From Omphiscola glabra (Eukaryota > Mollusca > Gastropoda > Lymnaeidae), in the NCBI GenBank assembly GCA_964017045.1, contig OZ024798.1, positions 31,548,347 to 31,612,346 of the forward strand: a DNA stretch of 64,000 nt, in the 5' to 3' direction. Positions 1 to 10,199 of this stretch are shown piece after piece. The notes under the pieces are model-generated. The model was given only the letters and a program-made list of their open reading frames with translations, was not told the DNA's origin and made no database searches. Position numbers and translations under genes: made by a program. How positions within the stretch are numbered: the first letter of the stretch is position 1; the number at the start of each line of letters is the position of its first letter.

Positions 1-4
1 ATGT

Positions 5-930
5 TTGACCGAGGAAAATGATATCCTGAAAAGATGGACTGAATACTGCTCAGAGCTGTATAATGAAAATATAAAGATAGACCCAGAGATCCTTAATGTC
101 CCCCCAGCAACGGACAATGAAAGCTTCCCCATTCTCCGCGCAGAAGTAGAAGCAGCAGTCCAAGCACTCCAAATAGGAAAGGCCGCAGGAGTAGATAATA
201 TCCCTGCCGAGTTGGTGAAACAGGGAGGAGAAACAATGATAAATGCCCTAACCAATATTTGTAACAAAATATGGCTAACAGGGGAATGGCCCAAATCATG
301 GACCCAATCTCTCATCATCACCCTCCCCAAGAAAGGTAACCTACAGCTATGCCAAAACTATCGCACCATTAGCCTAATAAGCCATTCAAGCAAGATCATG
401 CTCAATGTCATACTGAACCGACTAAGACCATATGCCGACAGAATCATTACTGAAGAACAGGCGGGCTTTAGGCGAGGCCGTGGCACTACTGAGCAGATCC
501 TAAACCTCCGGATACTATGTGAGAAATATGCTCAACACCAACAAAACCTATACCACGTCTTTGTAGATTTCAAGAAAGCATTCGACAGGGTTTGGCATGC
601 TGCTTTATGGGCCACCATGAGGCACTACAACATCAAAACAAACTTAACCAGAATGATAAGAAGCCTCTTTGATAAGGCCACCAGTGCAGTCTTCTTCAAC
701 AATAACATCGGAGAATAGTTCAAGACCACGGTTGGAGTACGACAAAGCTGCTTGCTCTCCCCCACCTTGTTCAACATCTTCTTAGAGAGAATTATGTCAG
801 ATGCACAGAAAAGCATGTAGGGACAGTCAGCATTGGTGGCAGAACAATCACCAATCTACGTTTTGCGGATGACATAGACGGACTGGCTGGAAGCGAAGAA
901 GAGCTAGCCAATCTAGTAAAGAGTCTCGAC
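5..930 (+). pseudogene. Non-LTR retrotransposon reverse transcriptase fragment (family A), degenerate
   Basis: This is the middle of a LINE-type reverse transcriptase. The first 237 codons are open (5-718) and show the expected blocks in order: a GKAAGVDNIPAE fingers block, LPKKGN, an NYRTISLISH block, the EEQAGFRRGRGT block and VDFKKAFDRVWH, which carries the first catalytic Asp. After a stop at 716 the same frame continues with GVRQSCLLSPTLFN and ends at another stop near 818. The frame then shifts and the catalytic box appears as FADDID at 861-878. The N-terminal endonuclease lies outside the window and the C-terminal third is missing. Two stops and a frameshift make it non-functional. Clade assignment (RTE- or Jockey-like) is uncertain. 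Confidence 0.9.
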
Positions 931-954
931 AAGACTTCATCCATAAGGAACTTT

Positions 955-1577
955 ATAAAGCCAGCCACTGCAATACCTGGCCTACACAGACGATATAGTG
1001 CTACTTGGTAGAAACAGCATTGATGATATAATTAAAACTTTCAGGGAACTTGAAGATCTCACGGTCAAAGCGGGTCTTGATGTAAATAAAGCGAAGGCAA
1101 TATTTATGATAATGTCAGGAAATACGCACTGATGACAACAATATGAACAACTACACCTTTGAGAGGGTAGCTTTTTTCAAATATCTAGTGGTTACTATAA
1201 ATAAGCAAGGGGAAATACAATCGGAGGTGCAAGAAAGAATAACAGCATGCAACCGTTCTTATTTCAATTTACAAAAGCTACTTCAAAGCAAAAATCTCGC
1301 TAAGGGAACAAAGAAGGCAGTATACACCACTATCACAAGACCAGTAGTGAGACTTGGTTCCTACCAGAAAAGCAGAAAACCTGCTAAATATATGACCCGA
1401 TGATAGACAATTTTGTTTTGGGAATCCGTGCAAACTAAGAGCTATATCAATTGTACAAATACCCATCCATAGTCACAACAATATAAAAAAAAGGCAGACT
1501 GCCCTAGGCAGGACACATTGAAAGGATGCCGGATTCTGGAGCAACAAAAACTATCTACAGGCAGAAACCTGTGATTT
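955..1577 (+). pseudogene. C-terminal part of a second, different LINE reverse transcriptase (family B)
   Basis: A second catalytic box, YTDDIV at 983-1000, follows only about 105 bases after the FADDID box of family A. It is followed in frame by LLGRNSIDDIIKTF and KAGLDVNKAK, the usual post-palm region. After a stop and frameshift, 1143-1403 gives NNYTFERVAFFKYLVVTIN and TKKAVYTTITRPVV, the thumb and connection region of LINEs. The end, AGHIERMPDSGATK at about 1508-1550, is the typical LINE C-terminal motif. The order of blocks and the presence of two active-site boxes show that this is a separate element joined to family A, not its continuation. Confidence 0.85.
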
Positions 1578-2682
1578 TTTTTTTCGTATAAATTATTAAA
1601 GTTTCAATTCTCAATATTCAGTTGATTGAAATGTTAATTAAGAAATTTAGACTACTATAATTTGCTTCAGATCATTACAACTTGCCTCTTCGATATTATA
1701 CTTGAAAACAATTTTTTTACCAATTCCATATAATTTTTTTTTAACTACTACCAAAAATGGCATTTACAAGATATCGAAATACTCGATTTTTTTAATTCGT
1801 TGTTTAAATATATATTATATTCTTTCTACTGGATTATCATCTTAAAATAATTTTTTTTTAAATAGTTCAAACAGCTGGGGAAGATTGTTTATTATTATAT
1901 TAACAGAGAAAAGTCATTGGGGATTTAATAAATAAAGACTATTTTTTTAAAAATCATTTTACTCTGTTCCCGAAACTGTGTTAAAAAATTAGAAACACTC
2001 GATTTAATAATTATGATGAAATGTCCACTATTTGTATGTAACCGGTAAATTCCTAATTTTTTGTTTTAAAATTATTATCATTATTATTTTTAAATTTTCA
2101 TTTTATCTATGTCAGCATACATCAATGGAATCTACTACATTAAAATATGTGCTAAAAATGATTTTTTAAAGCATGATGCTATTATACAATATAATTTGAA
2201 AACAGATTGCACATGTTTATTTCTTAGCAAGAACTATATTAAATTTACAGACATTTATATCGATGAAAGGTAGTTTAATACAGGGTTATTAAAAAGTCTT
2301 TCAACTTTTGCAGCTGCAAAATGTAATTAAATAAAAGATACCGATATCTGCGAATCAGAAAAAGTAAGATTTAGCTTATGATCAGGAGCGTCCAATTTTC
2401 AAAACAATACCATATTTATAATCGATATCTGCGAGCCTGTAACAAGATTAACCTGAACGCTATGGATCATCAATATAAAGCTATATTTTATTTGTTCCAA
2501 TAATTGTAATCGATTAAAGGCACACATTTCAATAACTTTTAAAAATTGTATAAAAATTAAATTTAGAGTATTTTTTTTTTAAATTATTTTTTATTACACA
2601 TTTTCCCCCGGGGGGGCACTTGTCTTGCTCCGGGGGGGGGGCACCCCGCCCCCCCCCGGAGGTATGCCTGAAAGAAACACTG
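1572..2682 (+). repeat. Unclassified ~1.1-kb interspersed repeat, copy A
   Basis: An AT-rich block begins TGTGATTTTTTT directly at the end of the family B LINE. It ends in a GC-rich hairpin (G-run, CACCCCG, C-run at about 2607-2660) followed by GTATGCCTGAAAGAAACACT. The whole block recurs, diverged, at 3245-4613 in the same orientation. The same terminal hairpin and tail recur a third time near 56300-56400. No ORF of note; class unknown. Confidence 0.75.
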
Positions 2683-2905
2683 GTCTGATGATGTCTGTCA
2701 GGATCTTGGCTTTGGTATGTAACCTATTAAGATTGAAGATCTTACCATCAGCTCGGTATCTGGGACCAATTCCAACGTCTCCCTCTCTGACGTCATCAGT
2801 CAGCATGGTAGAAAACATGAGGGTCAGAAGTGTTGGAGTCAACACACTGTCTATTTTGACATCATTTGTCACAGGGAATGGTTTAGACGTCTCCCCATTT
2901 TCCCG
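2683..2905 (-). pseudogene. LINE reverse transcriptase fragment (family C), degenerate
   Basis: The minus strand reads through 2905-2690 with PFPVTNDVKIDSVLTPTL, then LMFSTMLTDDV, then PRYRADGKIFNLNRLHTKAK. These match the RT palm region between the second and third catalytic blocks of a very common invertebrate LINE family (family motif GVKQGCVLAPTLF, then YRxDGxLFNLRRL). The key block is mutated (DVKIDSVLT). The fragment is about 70 codons and ends where repeat copy A begins. Confidence 0.75.
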
Positions 2906-2909
2906 AATC

Positions 2910-3132
2910 CAAGCCTGCATACCATCATGTCCTCTACCCCAAGCCTGCATACCACCATGTCCTCTATAACCCCAAGCCTGCATGCCATCATGTCCTCTAC
3001 CCCAAGCCTGCATACCATCATGACCTCTACCCCAAGCCTGCATACCATCATGTCATCAACCCCAAGCCTGCATACCATCATGTCCTCAACCCAAAGCCTA
3101 CATACCATCATGACCTCTACCCCAAGGCTATA
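2910..3132. repeat. 30-bp minisatellite, ~7 copies
   Basis: Unit CCAAGCCTGCATACCATCAT plus GTCCTCTACC, with one unit lengthened by three bases. It adjoins the 5' side of the antisense LINE fragment C. The long overlapping ORFs on both strands come only from the unit length being a multiple of three. Confidence 0.9.
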
Positions 3133-3244
3133 GACTACATTTTTACGGGTTTTCAAACTTGGTATTTATTTATAAATCATATGTAACCGACATAATTGTT
3201 AAGACGTCATGAGTTGTTTACAAAGACATCTTATATTTTTAATG

Positions 3245-4613
3245 TGTGATTTTTTTCGTATGAAAATAAAGTTTAAATTCTCAATATTCAGTTGATTGAA
3301 ATGTTTATTTAGATTTTTAAACTACTATAATTTGTTTCAGATCATTACAACTTGCCTCTTCGATTATTATACTTTAAAACAACTTTTTTTTTACCAATTC
3401 CATGGAATTTTTTTTAAACTACTATCAAAAATGGCATTTACAAGATAATCGAAATACTCATTTTTTTTAAAAATACGTTGTTTAAGTTTAAATATTCTTT
3501 CTACTGGATTATCATTTTAAAATAAATGTTTAAAAAATAGTTCAAACCACTGAGGAAGATTGTTTATTATTATCATATTAACAGAGAAAAATCGTTGGGG
3601 ATTTAATAAATAAAAACTAATTATTTTATTTTTAAAATCGCTTTACTGTGTTCCCGAAACTGTGTTAAAAAATTAGAAATGCACTCGATTCAATAATTAT
3701 TGATGAAATGTCCACTACTTAAATATATAAAAAATGTAATAATGGGGGAGACTGCAATCAGGTTAGCACAATAGGAAATTAGTAAAACACAGTAAGGTTA
3801 AACCTGACAAAAGGAACGCAACAAAACAACGAACGTGTCGGCAGGAAGCCTTCATCAGCGAGCAAACAGAAACACGAATAAAATTTAAAAAATGTATCAA
3901 AAAATATATAATATAGCACTTAGCCCAGAAATAGTATCCAAGAGGGCAGCAAAAGATAAGTGCATAAATATATAGTTGTTTTTTTTTTTGTTGTTGTTCT
4001 TTTTTTAAGTTTTCATTTTATCTAAGTCAGTATACATGTATGGAATCTACTACATTAAAATGTTTGCTAAAAATGAATTTTTTAAAATCAAGATGTTATT
4101 ATAAAACATAATTTGAAAACAGATTGCACATGGTTATTGCTTAGCAAGAACTATATTCATTTTATAGTTATTTATATCGATGTAGAGGTAGTTTAATACA
4201 GTGTTATTAAAAAGTCTTTCAACTTGTGCAGCTGCAAAAAGTAATTAAATAAAAAATACCGATAAATGCGAATAAGAAAATGTAAGATTTAGCAAGTGAT
4301 CAGGAGCGGCAAATTTTCAAGACAAAACGATATTTATATTTATAATCGATTTCTGCGAGCTTATAACAAGATTGAACGATATGTATCATCAATATATATA
4401 GAAAAAAAGCGATATTGTATTTGTTGCATTAATTGTAATTGATGAAAGGAACACATTTAAATTACTTTTTAAAAATGTTATAAAAATTAAATTTAGAGTA
4501 GTTTTTTATTTTAAATTATTTTTTCTTACACATTTCCCCCCGGGGGGAGGCATTTGACTAGCTCCGGGGGGCAGAGCCCCCCCCCCCGGAAGTATGCCTG
4601 AAAGAAACCCTGT
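3245..4613 (+). repeat. Unclassified ~1.1-kb interspersed repeat, copy B (with insertion)
   Basis: Diverged direct copy of 1572-2682, matching from TGTGATTTTTTTCGTATGAA to the GC hairpin and GTATGCCTGAAAGAAACCCT. It carries an extra ~250-bp block at 3737-3985 that copy A lacks. That block matches, inverted, the segment at 19290-19520. Confidence 0.75.
3737..3985 (+). mobile_element. Small interspersed element, + copy
   Basis: Insertion inside repeat copy B. Its sequence (for example CTGCAATCAGGTTAGCACAA and GGCAGGAAGCCTTCATCAGC) is found as a reverse complement at 19290-19520. The precise fill of a gap in an otherwise alignable repeat shows it is mobile. No coding capacity; class unknown. 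Confidence 0.6.
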
Positions 4614-4846
4614 AGTCAACACTTAACCACAAAGTTATAGCTGTGTTCTCCCTTACCTACAGCCAAACCCCTGACAACACGTGTGTAGCAAATCTTCACT
4701 TGCGTTAATAGCACCCCCACCCAACCCCACAGGTTTAGCCCTTCCTCACTTACCTATAGCCAACCTCGCCCCATACAGGTCTAGGCCTTACTCACTTACC
4801 TAGAGCCACGCGTAACCTCACCTCGACTGGTTTCTCCATTCTTCAG

Positions 4847-5079
4847 ATTTCAAGCCTGGGTTCTTTTACATGAATTTATTCCCAGACTACATAGCGAAGT
4901 TTTCTGAGGATCAAGAGCTTGGGCTCAGCCTTGGTGACACGAGTAACAACGTCAATGCTAAGAGATCGGAAATTCTGCAGGCCCTGACGGTGCGATCTGA
5001 CGCAATGAAGCAAGACAACTTTCACAATGCTGGATTTGACTCAAATAATAACAACTTAGAAGAGCCAGTCAATATTAAG
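4847..5079 (+). CDS. Neurotrophin exon 1 of the visible part (prodomain)
   Basis: Acceptor CTCCATTCTTCAG is followed by 77 codons beginning FKPGFFYMNLFPDYIAKF and ending EEPVNIK, then donor GTTAGA. The peptide is polar and Asn-rich, with no cystine-knot residues, as expected for a fast-evolving prodomain. It is phase 1 at the 5' side, so the Met at 4870 is probably internal and not the start. Confidence 0.65.
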
Positions 5080-6945
5080 GTTAGAAATGTGAGAGCAGTA
5101 TCGTTGATTCAACAAAGAGAGGGAGGGTGCTGGAGGGTTGGACCGCCCCAGACATTTGTGGGGGATAGAAGGGGCTGGCATTTTGAGGCTTGCTGAAATT
5201 AGTTGTTGTTTACTTAGGGATTGCAAAAGGAGAAAAGACGCCATTGGTGTAAGGGCCATACGTGAGTTTAAAACATATTTTAAAAAATAAGGCGTCTATG
5301 CTTATGATTCTTTGAAGAGTACATATTAGTTTGTTGTTGGTGCCACTAATTACTTTTTATTGAGGTGCTGTCCTCTATTTATCCGAATCTTGAACAGAAA
5401 CGCCAGGAGCCACGGACGTACTACGCCTGTCCGGTGTACGCAAGGCTGGAAAACTTGACTCACGCCAGGGACAACAACGAAGTCGTCGTTGAGATCGTTC
5501 AAGACACTATGTGGCAGACGTTCTTTGTTGTGGAGTGCACCGAGGAGGACATTTGTTGTCGAGGCATAGACACTACAAGGTACGTTTACTTTCAACCTGG
5601 GCTGAGACTTTTAAGAGGCCTTGTCCACGTCAAATATTGTAGACCGGAGTAATGGCCTAGTGAGTCTAGGTCCTATGTTGTAGACCAAAGTAAGAGCCTA
5701 GTGAGTCTAGGTCCAATGTTGTAGACCGGAGTAAAAGCCGAGTGAGTCCAGGTCCAATGTTGTAGTCCGGAGTAAGAGCCTTGTGACTGTTTCCTAAATC
5801 TCATCAATTATTATGTATTCCGCACTAGCTAAGTTCCATTTATGATTGAATTTTAAAAGGAGGTTTTATGCTTAATTGCCTTCTTCAGCAGACAATACAA
5901 AACAAAAAATAACAAATTACGTGAAATAATTAAGAACTTAAGTGTTGCCAGATCACAATGTACATCTCTGTGTCTCTGTGTAGAAATAAAGGCGTACTAT
6001 AAAAACGGAAGTAAGGGGCTGTCCATTAATTATGTCAACAAAATAGGGGGGAGGGGGCTCTGAAAATTTGTGACAATTGTTGACAAGGGGGAAGGGGGGG
6101 GGGGTCAAGAAAAATTGACGTCAACAATGTTATTTTTTAAAAATAAATTTAATTTCATAAGTTAAAATTTATTAAACATTTTACTTTTATTCACCTTTTT
6201 GTTGTAGTTGTAAACTAGTCTATTTAAAATATTGTTTTTTTTCCTCCATTTTATCTTTATTTTGTTGGTTTTTTTTTTGGGGGGGGGGGGTAATCAAATG
6301 TTGACGTAATTTTATAGGGGGGGGTCTCTGGAAGTTTGACAAGTTGTTGACAAGGGGGAGGGGGGGAGGTAAAAATCGCCAAAAATTTGTTGACATAATT
6401 AATGGACAGCCCCTAAGTGTGTTCAAAACCAAAACGTGACTCTAACATAATTCTGCGGTGCTCGCAGTCATGGTAAAAAATTAAAGTATTATTAAATTAA
6501 TATTCATATTTTAAACTTTAAAGAAATAAGAATAGAAATGGAAAGAAATTGAGAACCATTAGTAAGAAAGTATTTGATTGTTTCAGCTTGGAGATATGGA
6601 GCCGAAAAGGAATTATTTTTTTTTCTTCATTCTTCACTCTCGCTGGTGTGATGAATCTGATGTGCCCCTATTTTCACACCGGCTGAAATATAATGAGACC
6701 GGGGATGGTTTGTTTTGTTCAATATCAATGTTCACTGAATCTATTAGATATCGGTCCCACGTTATATTATTAATTTTACAAGCGGATGTTTTTCCTCTAA
6801 CAGGTACACGTCTGAGTGTGTGCAGGGTACGTCTAACATAATGGCATATGTTTTCAAGACAAAATATCCAAGAGTGACGGAGTACATACCCATTCAAGTA
6901 AAGTCACGATGCTACTGTCAACTAACTGAGATTTTACATGGATAG
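4847..6945 (+). CDS. Neurotrophin (NGF-family) gene, 3' exons; 5' end missing
   Basis: Three exons are inferred: 4847-5079, 5398-5579 and 6804-6945 (stop TAG). Boundaries are AG/GT and phases agree: exon 1 ends and exon 2 starts in phase 0, and exon 2 leaves AG that exon 3 completes to AGG. Exon 1 looks like a prodomain. The exon 1-2 junction reads NIK-KRQEPR, a basic proprotein cleavage site. The mature part has YACPVYARLENLT, WQTFFVVEC, CCRGIDTTRYTSEC and KSRCYCQL. The neurotrophin knot pattern is present: Cys1, Cys2 after an FF block, Cys3 in CRGID, Cys4 eight residues on, and a final CxC. CRGID and the FFxxxC block are hallmarks of NGF rather than Spaetzle. There is one additional Cys next to Cys3. 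By family knowledge the product is a secreted dimeric ligand of Trk-like and p75-like receptors. Exon 1 starts in phase 1, so an upstream exon with the signal peptide must exist outside what I can see. A pseudogene is possible but no lesion is visible. Confidence 0.83.
5398..5579 (+). CDS. Neurotrophin exon 2 (first half of cystine knot)
   Basis: A pyrimidine-rich acceptor ends TTGAACAG and the donor is AAG/GTACGT. The peptide holds Cys1, an N-glycosylation sequon (NLT), WQTFFVVEC (Cys2) and ICCRGIDTT (Cys3). The open frame continuing to 5652 past the donor is intron read-through. Confidence 0.85.
5639..5783. repeat. 41-bp tandem repeat, ~3.5 copies
   Basis: Unit GTAGACCGGAGTAATGGCCT plus AGTGAGTCTAGGTCCTATGTT. 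It lies in the second visible neurotrophin intron, close to the donor. Confidence 0.85.
6015..6413. mobile_element. MITE, PIF/Harbinger-like, TAA target duplication
   Basis: Perfect terminal inverted repeats of about 26 bases begin GGGGCTGTCCATTAATTATG and end CATAATTAATGGACAGCCCC. They are flanked by TAA at 6012-6014 and 6414-6416. The 3-base TWA duplication is the Harbinger signature. The interior is G-run and T-rich with no transposase. It sits in the neurotrophin intron. Confidence 0.85.
6804..6945 (+). CDS. Neurotrophin exon 3 (second half of cystine knot, stop)
   Basis: Acceptor TTTTTCCTCTAACAG is followed by the base completing Arg, then YTSECVQG (Cys4), KTKYPRV and VKSRCYCQLTEILHG, then TAG at 6943-6945. 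The final C-x-C is Cys5 and Cys6 of the knot. It is missed by simple ORF calling because of its length (46 residues). A GTACGT-like site inside it (6827) is a possible decoy donor. Confidence 0.8.
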
Positions 6946-7107
6946 ACAACTGACTAGGGAGTTTATGGCCGCAGAGAAAAAGACGGGCAGATAACTGAGA
7001 TATTTCCTAACAACAGTAGCGTACGACAGTATTTATGGAACCCTTTTCAAGCTTTTTAATTCTAATACATTCTGGGAGCGTTTTGTTTGCTAACATTTTC
7101 TCAATCA

Positions 7108-7113
7108 AATAAA
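7108..7113 (+). promoter_or_regulatory. Polyadenylation signal AATAAA of the neurotrophin gene
   Basis: AATAAA lies 163 bases after the stop codon in the same orientation. It is the first canonical hexamer I noticed downstream. Confidence 0.5.
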
Positions 7114-7725
7114 CTGATCTTTCGTTGCGAATATTAATTTTGTTAATAAAAACGGAATTTTAAATTAAATGTACTGAAACATTTTGTCCAAAATTACACT
7201 AGCAGCAAATGTCCAAATAAAAAATATGATTTTTTTAAAAATTCCAAGAAATAATAAAATAGGTGAAAGCGAGAAACTCTTTTTTCACTTATTTTTGTTT
7301 AAAATAAATTAATCTTAACTATAGCCTGCCTACAATACATATAATTTTACATTTTTTCTTTTGATTGTTGTTATGTTGTTGATAGTTTATCAATTTAATG
7401 TTTTAAATCAAGTGATCGATTTTATATCTTTGCTAATGATTGATTGAACGAGTGTGTACAGTTTAGCCAATCAATAGATCATTTAATATGTCCGCCTGGG
7501 GAAGCAACGAGATCATACATTTACCGCGTTATGTAAGTTTTCAAATGGAGCTCTTTTTACAACTTTTGATGGCTCATGTTATTATTTAGTTATCGTTATC
7601 TAAATCTACCTCAATCCCCCCAAAAATAATCAATAAAGATTTTCTATGGGAAGGGTGAGGGTAGAGGATGAGTTGAGATGAGCAATTTGAAGAGGCTGGA
7701 AAACAACATCGTAGATTTGATAATT
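7114..7725. other. No gene seen
   Basis: AT-rich intergenic sequence downstream of the neurotrophin gene. I see no ORF, splice-bounded exon or repeat. Confidence 0.5.
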
Positions 7726-7733
7726 GTTTAGCG

Positions 7734-7963
7734 CAGGCCTGCACAACTCAAAATGGAAGGCGGGCCGTAATACTTTATGAAAAACATGTGAGGGCCAAAA
7801 GAAAATAGGACAGGACTTGTGCGGGCCAAAAGAAAATAGGACAGGGGGGGGGGGAAGCTATTAAGAAAATAATAAGAATAAAGAATATTTCGTTACTTCG
7901 CGGGCCGCAAAGTGGGAGGTGGCGGGCTGCATGCGGCCCGCGGGCGTATATTGTGCAGGCCTG
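7734..7963. mobile_element. hAT-type MITE with 8-bp target duplication
   Basis: A perfect 13-base inverted terminus, CAGGCCTGCACAA / TTGTGCAGGCCTG, is flanked by the identical 8-mer GTTTAGCG at 7726-7733 and 7964-7971. The 230-bp interior contains subterminal GGCGGGCCG / CGGCCCGC motifs. An 8-bp duplication and CAGG ends are typical of hAT elements. The exact duplication suggests a fairly young insertion. Confidence 0.93.
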
Positions 7964-7971
7964 GTTTAGCG

Positions 7972-9157
7972 ATTAAAAACAAGAAATTTTCAAATTAATA
8001 AAATGTAACAACCCAGCTTAAGAAACGGAACGTGTTGAATTCTTCATTTAATAACATTATCTCATGATGCTGTTAATGATACGCGGCTAAATCTGAATGT
8101 ACCGTCAGTAAAGCAAACTACTCAGCCTATTGTAAAATGTATCACAAACTAATCAGCCAGTTGTAAATGTATCACAAACTAATGGCACATTTCATAAAGC
8201 TTTAGTCAATTATTAGTTGGCAATGGGACAAGGTCCAGCTCGATATGGCCGATACTCTCAAATAAAAAAACAGTAAAAAAATTAGAGCCACTTAAAAGTA
8301 ATATATTGTACTGGTGGTCATCTCGGCGATGTCCATGCGTAATAAGGTATACAAATTTTGGGGAGAAATGAACAAGGAATTGACACAAGTCGGAGACTTT
8401 ACATCGGTCAGGTCACGGTGAGTTTTTTTTTAGCAATAACCCCAAATAATATTTAGTTTAAGCCACCATTAATATTTGTTTAAGCCACAATTAATATTTG
8501 TTTAAGCCACAATTAATAAATGTAGTTTAAGCCCCTGTTAATATTTGTTCAAGCCGCCATTACCCCAGATTTGGAACGCAGAAAATCATAGACGCATAAA
8601 AATTGCTTGTAGAGTGTAAGATACTTTTTTGGGGGTGGGGTTGGGGGGGTGGAGACTTTTAACTTCTAAAGAAATTAATCTATTTCTAAAAGTTAATTTA
8701 TTATAATCTAAAATCAAACTCATAGTGCACTGGTCGCTTCTCGGCAGTTTTTCTTTTTCTAACGGCTGCACCACTTGATGATGCTCTTTTTAATAGACCA
8801 CTACTGGTGCAATAATTTTTTTTCTTTCATGCGTAGCCAAATTCAGTTATATTGCAATATATTGTCCCCGAAAAACTAAATTTGAAATAAATTGTTTACG
8901 ATTTCACGTGGCGGCCCCAATTTTTGCGTGCTACCTTGTAAATTCGAAATGGCTTATGGCCTAAGAATGTCTGAATACACTTTACAAATATCAACATTTA
9001 TGATAATTCCCGAGGAGATGTTGTCCATCCCCGTCTAAGAAAAGTAATACAGTTTAAAAACGTTTAAATAGTTTTTACGTTTTCACTCCATCAACCGAAG
9101 CCTTTGCAGTAATAAGAAAGAACAACATATTATTATATCAAATTTTAAAAACAATGT
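7972..9157. other. Intergenic; short 22-bp tandem repeat only
   Basis: At 8449-8560 a 22-bp unit (GTTTAAGCCACCATTAATAT plus TT) is repeated about five times with drift. Otherwise AT-rich sequence in which I see no gene. Confidence 0.5.
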
Positions 9158-9165
9158 AGCCTTTT

Positions 9166-9347
9166 CAGTGGCGTAGCGAGCTTAACTCGCGCCCGGGGCA
9201 CAATACCTTTTTAGCGCCCCCCAATACCTTTTTTAGCGCACCCCGTATTCGAAAACCATACAATATTATAGTAAAATATACCATTTGGCGCCCCTTTGTG
9301 AGTAGCGCCAGGGGCATGAGACCCCCCTTCCCCCCACTACGCCACTG
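9166..9347. mobile_element. hAT-type MITE, second family
   Basis: Inverted termini CAGTGGCGTAG / CTACGCCACTG are flanked by AGCCTTTT (9158-9165) and AGCCTTTA (9348-9355), an 8-bp target duplication with one mismatch. The interior has repeated AGCGCCCC motifs. The same left terminus appears at 55540 without a recognisable right end. Confidence 0.88.
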
Positions 9348-9743
9348 AGCCTTTATTTTACAATGTACTATTGGCGATACCCAAGGTAATAATAATTCCC
9401 GAGTTAATCAAACAAAGGGATTTATTTGGTAAAAAATCACTTCAAAATTTGAAGAAGTAATGTTATTCTTCAAACAAGGGGTAGCCATTCAGATTCTGTT
9501 TTCGTAGTTCAATAATCGATTTCTCTGTTTTAACTTGTAAGTTCCTTAGTGTCGAAAATTCATGTACTGTACCTTAAGCAACTATTGACGGCCATCGCAT
9601 TTGCACTTTTGAAAATCTATGCTGCAGCATACATCTTTTTGCGTTTTAGCATCAGCAGTAGTATGTGTCCTCTTTGAGGTAGAATGAGGGGTGCGGACTA
9701 GAGATGGGAATCGAATCGGACTGGAATATGCCGAACTCGAACC

Positions 9744-10197
9744 CTGCTGACTAACCAACCCAAACGTCAACGTCACAGACTGCACTGAGTACGAACCAAC
9801 CCATCTTTTCTATCTCAAACTTATTAGAACACTGCTGACTAACCAACCCAAACGTCAACGTCACAGACTGCACTGAGTACGAACCAACCCATCTTTTCTA
9901 TCTCAAACTTATTAGAACACTGCTGACTAACCAACCCAAACGTCAACGTCACAGACTGCACTGAGTACGAACCAACCCATCTTTTCTATCTCAAACTTAT
10001 TAGAACACTGATGACTAACCAACCCAAACGTCAACGTCACAGTCACCGACTGCACTGAGTACGAACCAACCCAAACGTCGTCACAGTCACAGACTGCACT
10101 GAGTACGAACCAACCCAAACGTCGTCACAGTCACAGACTGCACTGAGTACGAACCAACCCATCTTTTCTATCTCAAACTTATTAGAACACTGCTTTA
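9744..10197. repeat. 88-bp minisatellite with nested shorter units
   Basis: Unit begins CTGCTGACTAACCAACCCAA and ends with CTATCTCAAACTTATTAGAA. Three full units are followed by units that lost part of the sequence, so the inner part at 10030-10150 repeats at about 50 bases. ORFs here are artefacts. Confidence 0.9.
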
Positions 10198-10199
10198 GA

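Noticed and set aside
2594..3156. Overlapping Trp/Gly- and Met/Val-rich minus-strand proteins
   Set aside because: Produced by the 30-bp array, whose length is a multiple of three and so keeps several frames open.
6578..6841. 87-codon plus ORF over neurotrophin exon 3
   Set aside because: It is in a frame different from the exon and runs across the acceptor; no motif supports it.
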